A DNA stretch of 64,000 bases from Actinoallomurus purpureus (GTDB lineage: Bacteria; Actinomycetota; Actinomycetes; Streptosporangiales; Streptosporangiaceae): NCBI RefSeq assembly GCF_024055795.1, contig NZ_JAMXMY010000011.1:238957-302956 (forward strand). Direction: 5' to 3'. Each line of letters starts with the position of its first letter. Positions within the stretch are counted from its first letter, which is position 1. Positions 52,721 to 62,194 of the stretch are shown in pieces. The position numbers and the translations under genes were made by a program. The notes beneath the pieces are model-generated. The model was given only the letters and a program-made list of their open reading frames with translations, did not search any database and was not told where the DNA came from.

Positions 52721-54057
52721 GGGCGGACACCTTCGCCGGCGACGCGCAGCGGCGCGCTGGGATCATCGTGGTCCTGCTGCGCCGTCTCCTCGCCCTCGGG
52801 CGGGACGACCGGGTCGGGCCGGGTCCAGCCGTCGCGCTCCACCGCGGCGATGAACGCCTCGACCAGCGCCGGGTCGAAATGGGTGCCGGCGCAGCGCTGC
52901 AGCTCGGCGATGCCGTCGTCGAGGGACATGGCGGGGCGGTAGGACCGGGTGGAGGTCATCGAGTCGAAGGCGTCCGCCACGGAGATCACCCGGGCGAACT
53001 CCGGGATTTCCGACCCGGCCAGGCCCATGGGATATCCGGTGCCGTCCATCCGCTCGTGGTGATGCATGATCCCCGCCAGGGCCTCGTCGAGGAAGCCGAT
53101 GTCGCGGACGATCTCCAGGCCGCGCATCGGATGCAGCTGGATGGCGGCGAACTCCTCCTCGGACAGATCACCGGACTTCTGCAGCACCTTCGTCGGCACG
53201 CCGAGCTTGCCGACGTCGTGCAGCATCCCGGCGTACCGGACCGCGCCGACCCGCTCGGGCCGCATCCCGATCTCACCGGCGATCATCGCCGAGCCGCGAG
53301 AGACGCGCTCGCTGTGGCCGCGCGTGTAGTAGTCCTTGGTCTCCACCGCCTGGCACAGCGCCGCGATCGTGGCCGCCTGGGCCTCCTGCTGCGCCCGGGT
53401 CTGCTCGAGGGCCCACCGGGCGATGAACATCGGCAGCAGCACCAGCACCGCGGAGAAGGGCCCGACGACGCCCCAGGGGGCGGCGATCAGCAGCCCGAAC
53501 ATTCCGTACGCCAGCTGGCCGACCGTGAGCTGGCCGACGGGGCCCCAGCGAAACCCCCACATCGGCGCCTGCTTGCTCAGCACCAGGATGATGGCGATCA
53601 GGGCGAGGTTCACCGCGACGTAGGTGACCAGCGCCGCGACGTAGGGCGGGATGATGCCGGGGAACGATCCGTCGGACGGTTCGCCGACCGTGCCTCCCGC
53701 CGCCTGGTAGACGATGCCGGCGAGGTATCCGGAGAGGGCGAACTGCGCGCCGTTGAAGAGCCTCTTGACGAGGGCGACATCGCGCCGGCCGGTGACGACG
53801 GCCGACGCGCCCACCAGCGCCGCGCCGACGGGGCCGAGCAACACGACCGAGGCCAGGCCGGCCGAGTAGCTCAGCGAGACGCGGGCGCTGGCGCTGCTGA
53901 GCAGCGCCGGCACCGACTCGCAGATCACGGAGAGCACCGCGAGCACCGCGAGCGTCGTCCAGTGGATGCCGTCGAACGACGAAAGAGCGATGCACGAGGT
54001 GCCAAGCGCGACGACCGTACAGACGTATGCCCACGCGGCCAGGGGTAGTCCACGCAT
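52717..54057 (-). CDS. Membrane-anchored HD-GYP phosphodiesterase
   Basis: A 446-residue protein with seven or so helices (1-260) and a complete HD-GYP domain: TRGHSERVSRGSAMIA, YAGMLHDVGKLGVP, LHPMRGLEIVRDIGFL, and HHHERMDGTGYP, then ARVISVADAFDSMTS. It should hydrolyse cyclic-di-GMP or a related dinucleotide. The start is uncertain: ATG 54057 gives a good N-terminal helix; GTG 54069 is also possible. HD-GYP genes next to sigR-rsrA are seen in Streptomyces as well. A 12-bp GTGACAGGTCAC palindrome lies upstream at 54211. Confidence 0.87.
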   Translation of the reverse strand: MRGLPLAAWAYVCTVVALGTSCIALSSFDGIHWTTLAVLAVLSVICESVPALLSSASARVSLSYSAGLASVVLLGPVGAALVGASAVVTGRRDVALVKRLFNGAQFALSGYLAGIVYQAAGGTVGEPSDGSFPGIIPPYVAALVTYVAVNLALIAIILVLSKQAPMWGFRWGPVGQLTVGQLAYGMFGLLIAAPWGVVGPFSAVLVLLPMFIARWALEQTRAQQEAQAATIAALCQAVETKDYYTRGHSERVSRGSAMIAGEIGMRPERVGAVRYAGMLHDVGKLGVPTKVLQKSGDLSEEEFAAIQLHPMRGLEIVRDIGFLDEALAGIMHHHERMDGTGYPMGLAGSEIPEFARVISVADAFDSMTSTRSYRPAMSLDDGIAELQRCAGTHFDPALVEAFIAAVERDGWTRPDPVVPPEGEETAQQDHDDPSAPLRVAGEGVRP

Positions 54058-54285
54058 TGCCGCCCCCACGAGGTAATGGGCTAAGCCCAGGACACGCCTT
54101 TTCGCATGTTCTTCTGCCTCCCCTGCCGAGCCGGGGCACCCCGGAGGTGCGGTGGCTCGCCAACTGAACTCGCCGATGCCCGAATGATCGGGGGTAAGCC
54201 TAACCCGACTGTGACAGGTCACGCAGACGCCCGCGGAAACGTGAGCAAAGCGTGAACCAATCGTCACCTACGGTCCTGATCCGCC

Positions 54286-54548
54286 TTACTCGGTCAGTGA
54301 GGCGCGGACCTGCTCGATGCGGCCCAGGACCTTCGACCGCAGGTCCTGCGGAACCGGGTCACAGCCGCACGACTTGTGCACGAGTTTCTTCACGGCCTCC
54401 TCGAGGCCGTATTCCCGGAGGCAGGGACCGCACTCGTCGAGGTGCTGCCGGATGTCGGAACACCCGCCCTGGTCCAGCTCACCGTCGAGATAGTCATAGA
54501 TCCGGCCGAGCACCTCAGAGCAGGGGGTCTCGTGCGGCCTACCGCAGC

Positions 54549-54552
<4 letters not shown>
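54286..54552 (-). CDS. rsrA: Redox-sensing zinc anti-sigma factor
   Basis: An 88-residue anti-sigma factor. The ZAS motif His37-x3-Cys41-x2-Cys44 plus Cys11 forms the zinc site; Cys3, Cys31, Cys62 and Cys64 complete the RsrA-like set. Under thiol oxidation a disulfide forms, zinc is lost and SigR is released. It overlaps sigR by 4 nt (translationally coupled). The sequence order and cysteine spacing match Streptomyces RsrA closely. Confidence 0.94.
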
Positions 54553-55268
<716 letters not shown>

Positions 55269-55314
55269 CGTCACCTCGAACTTATCGCTGTCACTGGCCG
55301 TTATGACGCAGTGC

Positions 55315-55341
55315 AACACCTGGCATGGCTGCGGGATTCCC
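55315..55341 (-). promoter_or_regulatory. SigR-type promoter of sigR itself
   Basis: Read leftward, GGGAAT (55341-55336) and GTT (55317-55315) are exactly 18 nt apart, the consensus of SigR-dependent promoters. This predicts positive autoregulation, as known in Streptomyces. Confidence 0.88.
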
Positions 55342-55434
55342 GGGAAAGAGGAATGCTCGGTCACCAGTCACGACGGGTGAAGCGGTGCCGCCAACAGGGA
55401 AGGATTGGGATAAATGCATCCCCGAGGAGCCGCC

Positions 55435-56175
55435 GTGCTGTCGATTCCGGCGAAGCATCCCGCTGTTGGCGAGTCCGAGTCGCTCGCGAGCTACTGGACC
55501 TTCTACTGGGCCGTGGCCGCGGCCCAACTCTCCCGCTGGCTCCCGCGCCGGCCCTCCCGCGTGCTCGACCTGTCGGGCCCGCAGGCACGGTGCGCGCCGC
55601 AGGCGGCGGCGGCCGGCCACACGGTCGTCGAGGTCCAGGAGACACCGCGCAGCGGGCCGCGGCCGCGGCGGGTACGGCCGGTGGTGGCCGATCCCGCCTC
55701 ACTCGGCTTCCTCGCCGACGGCTCCTTCGACGCGGTGGTGGCCGAAGGCCGCGTGCTCTCCCGGCATCTCGTCACCGAGAACGTCGTCGCGGAGATCGCG
55801 CGGGTGCTCCGGCCGGGCGGCCGGGTGCTGATGTGCGTCGACTCGCTCGTGCTCGGCATGGCCATCCTCGCTGAGCAGAATTTCTGGGCGCACCTGTCCG
55901 ACGTCCCCCGATCGGAGGTCGTCCTGGTGCCCTGGCCGGACGGATCGATCACCCGGTGCTTCGGCGCCGAGCAGTTGCGCGAGCTGCTCGCCGACAGCGG
56001 GCTGGAGCTCGAGTGGATCCGGCCGCGGACGACCCTGTCGCCCTCGACGGTCGAGCACGTCCTCACCATGAGTCCCCAGGCGCTTCCACGGCTGGTCCGC
56101 GCGGAGCTGACGGCACCGCTCGGCGACGAGCCGGTCGGCATTCACCTCGTCGCCAGCGCGATCAAGAGCGCCTGA
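55435..56175 (+). CDS. Class I SAM-dependent methyltransferase-like protein
   Basis: A 246-residue Rossmann-type methyltransferase-like protein. SRVLDLSGPQARCAPQAAAAG occupies the motif I position but lacks the usual GxGxG. FDAVVAEGRVLSRH and ARVLRPGGRVLMCVDSLV are motif-IV-like and post-motif blocks of the methyltransf_11 group. Substrate unknown, and weak motif I makes activity uncertain. GTG 55435 has GAGGAG 5 nt upstream; ATG 55414 is an alternative. It is divergent from sigR. Confidence 0.72.
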   Translation: MLSIPAKHPAVGESESLASYWTFYWAVAAAQLSRWLPRRPSRVLDLSGPQARCAPQAAAAGHTVVEVQETPRSGPRPRRVRPVVADPASLGFLADGSFDAVVAEGRVLSRHLVTENVVAEIARVLRPGGRVLMCVDSLVLGMAILAEQNFWAHLSDVPRSEVVLVPWPDGSITRCFGAEQLRELLADSGLELEWIRPRTTLSPSTVEHVLTMSPQALPRLVRAELTAPLGDEPVGIHLVASAIKSA

Positions 56176-56220
56176 CGCGAGCCGGCGCCGGATGCCGCTC
56201 GGCGACGAGCCGCTCGGCAT
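56116..56220. repeat. 26-bp direct repeat at the methyltransferase 3' end
   Basis: CCGCTCGGCGACGAGCCG followed by sTCGGCAT occurs at 56116-56141 (inside the gene) and 56195-56220 (after it), 25 of 26 bases identical. The second copy supplies the right arm of a terminator hairpin. Confidence 0.85.
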
Positions 56221-56224
56221 CCGG
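56188..56224. terminator. Hairpin between methyltransferase and DksA-type genes
   Basis: A perfect 10-bp stem (56188-56197 with 56215-56224) lies between converging genes. It has no T run. Confidence 0.65.
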
Positions 56225-56259
56225 TGGTCGCGGACCTGGTCAGGAGCTCCTGAGAGGAC

Positions 56260-56592
56260 TCAGCGCCGGATCCGGTCGCGCTTCGCCTGGCAGGTGACGC
56301 AGCGGGCGGCGGCGGGCCGCGCCTCGAGGCGGCCCTCCGGCACCGGGTGGCCGCAGTCGACGCATTTGCCGTACGTGCCCGCCTGGGCCCGGGCCAGGGC
56401 CGCGAGCACCTCGGCGCGCTCCCGGCGCATCGCGTCCAGCGCGGCGTCCGCCCGGTCGGTCGCGGAGAGGCTCGCGCCGGCGTCGGCGGTGTGCTGGTCG
56501 GCCTCCGGGTGCTCGCTCTGCAGTACCACGATCGCGCGATCGAGATCGGCGATCATGTCCTCAAGGCGTCTCTGCGCCGTGTCCACGACCAT
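56260..56592 (-). CDS. TraR/DksA-type zinc-finger protein
   Basis: A 110-residue protein with an N-terminal coiled coil (about 5-70) and a C4 zinc finger, Cys77-x2-Cys80-x17-Cys98-x2-Cys101. The layout is that of DksA/TraR proteins that enter the RNA polymerase secondary channel; in actinomycetes related proteins (RbpA-independent CarD-like effects) are poorly defined. An acidic pair at the coiled-coil tip is not obvious. It lies upstream of no other gene on its strand before the methyltransferase terminator. Confidence 0.85.
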   Translation of the reverse strand: MVVDTAQRRLEDMIADLDRAIVVLQSEHPEADQHTADAGASLSATDRADAALDAMRRERAEVLAALARAQAGTYGKCVDCGHPVPEGRLEARPAAARCVTCQAKRDRIRR

Positions 56593-56613
56593 GCGTACCT
56601 CCCGGCGGCGCGG

Positions 56614-57336
56614 TCAGAACAGCGTGGGGGTTTCGCTGGAGGAGATACCCATATCCGGCAGCGGTTTTACCAGCTCAGGTCCGTTATTTCGCACTTTGTT
56701 CACCGCAGTGGAGACGGGGTACGCCTCCAGGCGGCCCGCGACGGCGGGCACCAACAGGGACCGGACCTCCTCCGCGGTGGTCAGCGCCGGGTCCAGCCAC
56801 GCGCCGAAGCGCTCCGGCTCGACCAGCATCGGCATCCGCTCGTGAATCCGGCCCACGTCGTCGCCGGCCTCGGTGGTGATGACCGTGCAGGTCAGCAGCC
56901 ACTCCTCCTCCGATGCGTCGGGTCGGGGACGCCAGACCTCGTACAGGCCGGCCATCGCGAGCATGCTCCCGTCCGAGGGCCGGATGTAGAACGGCTGCTT
57001 GCCGCCCTCCTCACGGGTGTACCACTCGTAGTAGCCGTCGGCGGGCAGCAGGCAGCGGCGCCGGGCGAAGGCGCGCCGGAAGGCGGGCTTCTCGTGCACC
57101 GTCTCGAGCCGCGCGTTGATCATCCGGGAGCCGATCGACGCGTCCTTGGCCCAGGAGGGCACCAGTCCCCAGCGCGCCACGTGGAGTTCGCGGACGTCCC
57201 TCGTCAGGATCACCGGTACCGGCTTGGTGGGCGCGACGTTGTAGTCGGGTTCGAGCGCGTCGGTGGTGTCGCGCTCGACGTCGAACGCGTCGATGATCTC
57301 CTGGCGCCCGCGCGCCGTGGCATACCGCCCGCACAT
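56614..57336 (-). CDS. SRAP-family DNA-protein crosslink protein (YedK/HMCES)
   Basis: A 240-residue SRAP protein. Cys2 (exposed after Met removal) forms a thiazolidine bond with abasic sites in single-stranded DNA. Asn33 (YNVAPT), Asn75 (INARLET), Glu104 (PADGYYEW) and His165 (RIHERMP) complete the active site. ATG 57336 is required because Cys must be residue 2; the frame runs further upstream. No LexA box was found nearby. It is divergent from the DoxX gene. Confidence 0.94.
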   Translation of the reverse strand: MCGRYATARGRQEIIDAFDVERDTTDALEPDYNVAPTKPVPVILTRDVRELHVARWGLVPSWAKDASIGSRMINARLETVHEKPAFRRAFARRRCLLPADGYYEWYTREEGGKQPFYIRPSDGSMLAMAGLYEVWRPRPDASEEEWLLTCTVITTEAGDDVGRIHERMPMLVEPERFGAWLDPALTTAEEVRSLLVPAVAGRLEAYPVSTAVNKVRNNGPELVKPLPDMGISSSETPTLF

Positions 57337-57440
57337 GGCTCCGCGCGCCCCCTTCCGGTCGGTACGGCGCACCCCGCGCCGGACGCCAAGCTTGCCAAAG
57401 AGGTGGGCTTGTTCGCGCACACGGTGGGCATGACGGGTGC

Positions 57441-57998
57441 ATGCAACCCATCAGGACCATCGCCCGTCCTCTCATGGCGGCGCCGTTCATGGTGACGGGC
57501 ATCGAGACGCTGCGCGATCCGGGCTCCCGTGCCGACAAGATCGCCCCCGTGATCAAGCCCCTCGCCGACCGTGTGTCCTGGCTCCCCACCAAGGACCCCG
57601 AGGCGCTCGTACGGATCCAGGGGGCGGTGTGTCTGGGCACCGGCGCGCTCCTGGCCCTCGGCCGGTTCCAACGGCTGTCGACGCTCGTCCTCGCCGGCCA
57701 GCTGATCCCCAGCCTCCTGGCCGAGCACCGGTTCTGGACCGAGGACGACCCGGAGCGGCGCGCCGCGGAGCGCTCCCAGTTCTTCAAGACCGCCGGGCTG
57801 CTGGGGGCGCTGCTGGTCGCCGGGACGGCACCCGGCAAGTACCGCCCGATCAAGGCGGCCCGCACGGGTGCCCACGAGGCGAAGTTGCAGGCGGCGCTCG
57901 CCCGGTCGGAGGCCGGCCGCAAGGCCGAGCGCGCGCGGCGCAAGGCCGCCAAGCGCGTCGCGGACACCCGCCGGAAGGCCGCGAAGATCGGGCACTGA
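57441..57998 (+). CDS. DoxX-family membrane protein
   Basis: A 185-residue protein with about four hydrophobic segments and the DoxX pattern ([17 protein letters not shown] near the start, [30 protein letters not shown]). The C-terminal 50 residues are a very basic Ala/Arg/Lys helix ([16 protein letters not shown]), presumably cytoplasmic. DoxX proteins have been linked to thiol and oxidative stress at the membrane; function here is unproven. ATG 57441 lies about 100 nt from the divergent SRAP gene. Confidence 0.85.
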   Translation: MQPIRTIARPLMAAPFMVTGIETLRDPGSRADKIAPVIKPLADRVSWLPTKDPEALVRIQGAVCLGTGALLALGRFQRLSTLVLAGQLIPSLLAEHRFWTEDDPERRAAERSQFFKTAGLLGALLVAGTAPGKYRPIKAARTGAHEAKLQAALARSEAGRKAERARRKAAKRVADTRRKAAKIGH

Positions 57999-58033
57999 GG
58001 CCGTTCACGCTCGGCCGGGGCGGTGTGCCACGT

Positions 58034-58762
58034 TCAGATCTCCACGACCTCGTCGACGTGACGGAGGATCGCCGCGGCCCCCGGAAGGACCGGCCGGTGC
58101 AGGATCAGCAGGAGCGTACGGCCCTGGGCGGCGGCGATCAGGTCGGCCAGCGCGGCATCCGCGGCGCTCTCGTCCGGCCGGGTGTCCGGCTCGTCGAGGA
58201 TGAGGATCGGCAGGTCGGCGAGCAGGGCGCGGGCCAGCGCGATGCGCCGGCGGTCGTCGCCGGCGGCGACGCTCTCGTCGTCCAGGCGCGTGTCGGGCGG
58301 CAGGTCGACCCCCGCGCCGCCCAGCGCGCGGGCGACGTCCTCGGCCGTGGCGTCCGGACGGGCCACCCGGACGTTCTCGGCGAGCGTCGTATCGAAGAGG
58401 TGGGCGTCGTGGGCGCACAGCCCGATGACTTTCCGGACGTCCTCGTCGGCGAGATCCCGAAGCTGCACGTCGTTCAGGGTGGCGACGCCCTGGTAGTCGA
58501 GGAACCCCAGCAGCACGGCGGCCAGCGCCGAGGTGCCGACGGGACTGCGGCCCAGCAGCGCGACCCGGCGCCCCTGGGGCAGCAACAGGTCGGTGTCGCC
58601 GAAGCCGATGATCTCACCGCCGGGCCACCGGGTGCGCAGGTCCGCAAGGCGCAACTCGTACGGTCCCGGGGGCAACGGGGTCGATCGCCGTCCCGCCGCG
58701 GGCGTGGCCGGCCCGGCCGGTGCGCGCCGGGCCCGGCGTCCTGGCCGTGGCGATGCGTCCAA
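58034..58762 (-). CDS. Orphan, degenerate ABC ATPase domain (CydC-like)
   Basis: A 242-residue protein resembling the nucleotide-binding half of CydC/ABC exporters, without a membrane domain. The P-loop reads GRSPVGTS, so the catalytic Lys is Thr. The signature region reads [17 protein letters not shown] instead of LSGGxxRR. Walker B (LILDEPD) and the H-loop (LLILHRP) remain. It is either a decayed exporter remnant or a nucleotide-binding domain repurposed for regulation. TTG 58762 has AGGGGG 7 nt upstream; the frame is open 18 codons earlier (TTG 58816). Confidence 0.8.
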   Translation of the reverse strand: MDASPRPGRRARRAPAGPATPAAGRRSTPLPPGPYELRLADLRTRWPGGEIIGFGDTDLLLPQGRRVALLGRSPVGTSALAAVLLGFLDYQGVATLNDVQLRDLADEDVRKVIGLCAHDAHLFDTTLAENVRVARPDATAEDVARALGGAGVDLPPDTRLDDESVAAGDDRRRIALARALLADLPILILDEPDTRPDESAADAALADLIAAAQGRTLLLILHRPVLPGAAAILRHVDEVVEI

Positions 58763-58936
58763 CAGTCGTCCCCCTGTCGTGCGGCATTCCCGGACTCCGG
58801 AGCCGGCTGCCGTCAACGTAGCGAGCGGCCGGGTCCGCCGCCGGGGGATCTACCGGCGCATTCACGATCCGCGATCGTCTCGGCACCGGTGCTTTACGCG
58901 CGGTTCACGCGCGGCCGGGACCGGTACCCTTCAGTC

Positions 58937-60193
58937 ATGCTTCCTCTGTGGTCCGCACCCGCCGCCGACGGGCCGGTCGACGCCACCGTCGCGCTGCCGG
59001 GGTCGAAGTCGATGACCAACCGCGCGTTGGTCATCGCGGCGCTGGCCGACGAGCCGTCACTGATCCGGCGGCCGTTGCGCAGCCGCGACACGCTCCTCAT
59101 GGTCGGTGCCCTGCGGTCGCTGGGCGTGGCCGTCGACGAGGCGGACGGGGGCGCCTGGCGCGTCACGCCGGGTGAGCTGCGGGGCTCGGCGAGACTCGAC
59201 GTCGGGCTCGCCGGCACGGTCATGCGGTTCGTCCCTCCGGTCGCGGCGCTGGCGACCGGTGAGGTGGCCTTCGACGGCGACCCGCACGCCCGGAAACGGC
59301 CGATGGGCCCCATCCTGGCCGCCCTCCGTGCGCTCGGCGTCGAGGTGGAGGGTGACGCGCTCCCGTTCACCGTGCGCGGCACCGGTGCGGTGCCCGGGGG
59401 TTCGGTCACGATCGACGCGTCGGGGTCCTCCCAGTTCGTGTCCGGTCTGTTGCTGGCCGCCCCGCGCTACGCCAAGGGGATCGAGGTCCGCCACGAAGGG
59501 CCTCCGGTGCCGTCGGCGGCGCACCTGGCGATGACCATGCGGATGCTGGCCGACGCCGGCGCCTCCGTCGAGAGCGCCCCGGACGTCTGGCGCGTGCAGC
59601 CGGGCGCCCTGCGCGGCGGCGAGGTCGACATCGAGCCGGACCTGTCGAACGCCGCACCCTTCCTGGCGACCGCCCTGGTGACCGGCGGCCGGGTGACGGT
59701 TCGTGGCTGGCCGGCCGAGACCACCCAGCCCGGTGACTCCCTGCGCCACCTGCTCGCCGACATAGGCGGCTCGGCGGCGTACGACGCGGGCGACCTGACC
59801 GTGCGCGGCGGCGGCACGATCCACGGCATCGACGCCGACCTCGGCGACGTCAACGAGCTGACCTGCGTGATCGCCGCACTCGCCGCCCTGGCCGACGGCC
59901 CGTCCCGGCTGCGCGGCATCGCCCACATGCGCGGCCACGAGACCGACCGGCTCTCCGCGCTGACCACGGAGATCAACGGCCTGGGCGGTGACGTGCGGGA
60001 GCTGCCCGACGGCCTCGAGATCCGGCCCAGGCCCCTGCGCGGCGGCGTCTTCCACACCTACGACGATCACCGGATGGTGATGGCCGGGGCCGTCCTCGGC
60101 CTGGCCGTGCCCGGCGTCGAGGTGGAGAACCTCCCGACCGTCGGCAAGACGCTCCCCGAATTCGGCGAGCTGTGGACGGAGATGCTCCGGTAA
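58937..60193 (+). CDS. aroA: 3-phosphoshikimate 1-carboxyvinyltransferase
   Basis: A 418-residue EPSP synthase of the shikimate pathway. [13 protein letters not shown] binds shikimate phosphate; [17 protein letters not shown] replaces the usual GNAGT with GLAGT, as in other actinobacteria; [10 protein letters not shown] and [14 protein letters not shown] are C-terminal landmarks. TACCCT (58925-58930) lies 6 nt before ATG 58937 without a ribosome site: probably leaderless. The rsgA start follows the stop by 2 nt. Confidence 0.95.
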   Translation: MLPLWSAPAADGPVDATVALPGSKSMTNRALVIAALADEPSLIRRPLRSRDTLLMVGALRSLGVAVDEADGGAWRVTPGELRGSARLDVGLAGTVMRFVPPVAALATGEVAFDGDPHARKRPMGPILAALRALGVEVEGDALPFTVRGTGAVPGGSVTIDASGSSQFVSGLLLAAPRYAKGIEVRHEGPPVPSAAHLAMTMRMLADAGASVESAPDVWRVQPGALRGGEVDIEPDLSNAAPFLATALVTGGRVTVRGWPAETTQPGDSLRHLLADIGGSAAYDAGDLTVRGGGTIHGIDADLGDVNELTCVIAALAALADGPSRLRGIAHMRGHETDRLSALTTEINGLGGDVRELPDGLEIRPRPLRGGVFHTYDDHRMVMAGAVLGLAVPGVEVENLPTVGKTLPEFGELWTEMLR

Positions 60194-60195
60194 TC

Positions 60196-61227
60196 GTGGC
60201 GCGCGACTGGGGCAGGCTCGACGAGGACGACGTTCGCGTGCGCCCGGGGCGCGGCTCCCGGCCGCGCACCCGCCGGCGCCCGGCCCATGACGACGCCGTC
60301 GGCGGCTTCGTCATCGCGGTCGACCGCGGCCGCTACACCTGCCTGGTCGGCGGCGACGGCACCGGACACGCCGGGCGGAAGAAGGGCGACCGCCCCCGTA
60401 AGGTCACCGCGATGCGCGCCCGCGAGCTGGGCCGCAAGAGCGTCGTTGTCGGCGATCGCGTGCGCCTCGTCGGTGACGTGTCCGGCCGCGCCGACACCCT
60501 CGCACGGGTCGTCGGCATCGAACCCCGGACGTCCACGCTCCGCCGCACCGCGGACGACACCGACCCGGTCGAACGCGTGATCGTCGCCAACGCCGACCAG
60601 CTCGTCATCGTGACCGCGCTGGCCGACCCGCCGCCGCGCTCGGGGATGATCGACCGTTGCCTCGTCGCCGCGTACGCCGCGGGCCTGGATCCGCTCCTGT
60701 GCCTGACCAAGGCCGACCTCGCGTCGCCCGACACCCTGCTGGCGACGTACGCGCCGCTCGGCGTCCCGTACGTCGTCACGCGCAAGGACGAGCCGGTCGA
60801 CCACCTCGCCGAGCGGCTGGCCGGACGGCCGAGCGTGCTGGTCGGGCACTCCGGCGTCGGAAAGTCGACGCTGGTGAACGCCCTCGTCCCGGACGCCGAG
60901 CGCGCCGTCAACGAGGTCAACCCGGTCACCGGACGGGGCCGGCACACGTCGTCGTCGGCGATCGCGCTGGAGCTGCCCTCCGGGGACGGCTGGATCATCG
61001 ACACCCCGGGCGTGCGCAGCTTCGGGCTGGCCCACGTCACGGCCGACGACATCCTGGGCGCCTTCCCCGACCTCGCCGAGGGCGCCGCGGAGTGCCCGCC
61101 GCACTGCACGCACCTGCAAGCCGACTGCGCGCTCGACGCGTGGGCCGCCGCCGGTCACGCGACCGTGTCACGCCTCGCGTCGCTGCGCCGCCTGCTGGCC
61201 GCCCGCGAGGGGACCGAGACCGACTGA
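60196..61227 (+). CDS. rsgA: Ribosome small-subunit GTPase
   Basis: A 343-residue circularly permuted GTPase that helps mature the 30S subunit. It has an N-terminal OB-like domain, then G4 LTKAD, G1 GHSGVGKST, G2 region TGRGRHTSS and G3 DTPGVRSF, and a C-terminal zinc knuckle (CPPHCTHLQADC). The order G4-G1-G3 is diagnostic. GTG 60196 follows aroA by 2 nt, so it is co-translated; an earlier GTG (60172) overlaps aroA. Confidence 0.95.
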   Translation: MARDWGRLDEDDVRVRPGRGSRPRTRRRPAHDDAVGGFVIAVDRGRYTCLVGGDGTGHAGRKKGDRPRKVTAMRARELGRKSVVVGDRVRLVGDVSGRADTLARVVGIEPRTSTLRRTADDTDPVERVIVANADQLVIVTALADPPPRSGMIDRCLVAAYAAGLDPLLCLTKADLASPDTLLATYAPLGVPYVVTRKDEPVDHLAERLAGRPSVLVGHSGVGKSTLVNALVPDAERAVNEVNPVTGRGRHTSSSAIALELPSGDGWIIDTPGVRSFGLAHVTADDILGAFPDLAEGAAECPPHCTHLQADCALDAWAAAGHATVSRLASLRRLLAAREGTETD

Positions 61228-61318
61228 CGCCGCCGGCTCAGACGGGGTCGATCCCGCGTCGCGGCTGTCGTGATCCCGAGCGTCTCGCCGCCTTCTGGTG
61301 CGAGGTTCGCCTGCCGGC

Positions 61319-61435
61319 TCAGGAGTCCGCCGGTTCCAGGCTCCGGAGGATCGGAGCGAGTGCGTGGCCGAGCACCGCGGCGAACGACTCGGTGCTGTCC
61401 CGGTCGAGCCAGTGCCGGCCGGCGACGCGGATCAG
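61319..61435 (-). CDS. Possible 38-residue ORF coupled to the HAD gene by a CTGA overlap
   Basis: Directly after the HAD hydrolase, a CTG at 61435 overlaps its stop (CTGA) and opens 38 codons (LIRVAGRHWLDRDSTESFAA...). About nine in ten codons end in G or C, as in real genes here. No canonical start codon exists in this frame. It could be a translationally coupled small protein, the remnant of a longer gene, or chance. I do not recognise it. Confidence 0.25.
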   Translation of the reverse strand: MIRVAGRHWLDRDSTESFAAVLGHALAPILRSLEPADS

Positions 61436-62172
61436 ATCGTCTGCCGTAGCCCGAGCTCGTCGATGCGGGTGAGCATGTCGGCCGGATCGGCGTACACGCG
61501 GAACGCTCCGGTCCGCTCGAGCTCCTCACGGCCGTACCCGCCGGACTGCAGGCCGATCCCGAGCGCTCCGGCGCGCCGTGCCGCGAGCAGGTCCCACACG
61601 CTGTCGCCCACCACCATGGCGTGCTGAGGTTCGACACCGAGCAGGGCCGCCGCTGCAAGAAAGAGATCCGGATCCGGCTTGGCGAACCGCACCATGTCAC
61701 GCGTGATCATGGGTGTGTCGTCGGGCAGCCCCAGCATCGCGAGGGCGGAATGCGCCGTCTCCATCCGGCCGCTCGTCGCGATGGCCCACGGCACGCCACG
61801 GCCGGTGAGGAAGCCCAGGAGCTCGGCCGCGCCGGGCAGCGCCCGTACGGAGCCGACCTGCTCGAGGTAGGCCCGCGCGTGCAGTTTCTGCAGCTCCTCG
61901 ATCTCCGGCGGGGTCAGCGACACCCCCGTCTCACGCAGCAGCGCCGACACGAACAGTCCGCCGCTCATGCCGATCCGCCGATGGATCCGCCAGACCGACA
62001 GGTCGATTCCCACGACCGTCAGCGCGTTACGCCAGGCGATCACGTGCTGGTACACGCTGTCGATCAGTGTTCCATCCAGATCGAACAGCAGAGCCGGCAC
62101 CGGCGGCTCGGGCATCGGTGACGCGGAAGATATTGGTGTGTTCACACCGTCTAGTGTGTCTGCGGTGGGCAC
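61432..62172 (-). CDS. HAD-superfamily phosphatase
   Basis: A protein of up to 246 residues in the HAD family, phosphoglycolate-phosphatase/beta-phosphoglucomutase-like. Motif I is LLFDLDGTLIDS with the nucleophilic Asp, motif II is AIATSG, motif III/IV is AKPDPDLF and VVGDSVWDLLAARRAG. An alpha-helical cap lies between I and II. Substrate unknown. GTG 62172 fits the symmetric promoter between this gene and hisN; GTG 62145 and ATG 62115 are alternatives. A GGTGTGTTCACACC palindrome (62135-62148) lies near the start. Confidence 0.88.
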   Translation of the reverse strand: MPTADTLDGVNTPISSASPMPEPPVPALLFDLDGTLIDSVYQHVIAWRNALTVVGIDLSVWRIHRRIGMSGGLFVSALLRETGVSLTPPEIEELQKLHARAYLEQVGSVRALPGAAELLGFLTGRGVPWAIATSGRMETAHSALAMLGLPDDTPMITRDMVRFAKPDPDLFLAAAALLGVEPQHAMVVGDSVWDLLAARRAGALGIGLQSGGYGREELERTGAFRVYADPADMLTRIDELGLRQTI

Positions 62173-62180
62173 TGTCGCGA

Positions 62181-62187
62181 TACCGTA
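62181..62187. promoter_or_regulatory. Symmetric, bidirectional -10 element
   Basis: TACCGTA reads TACCGT rightward (62181-62186), 8 nt before the hisN GTG, and TACGGT leftward (62187-62182), 9 nt before the HAD GTG. One element can therefore serve two leaderless or nearly leaderless divergent transcripts. Confidence 0.55.
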
Positions 62188-62194
62188 GCCCTTC

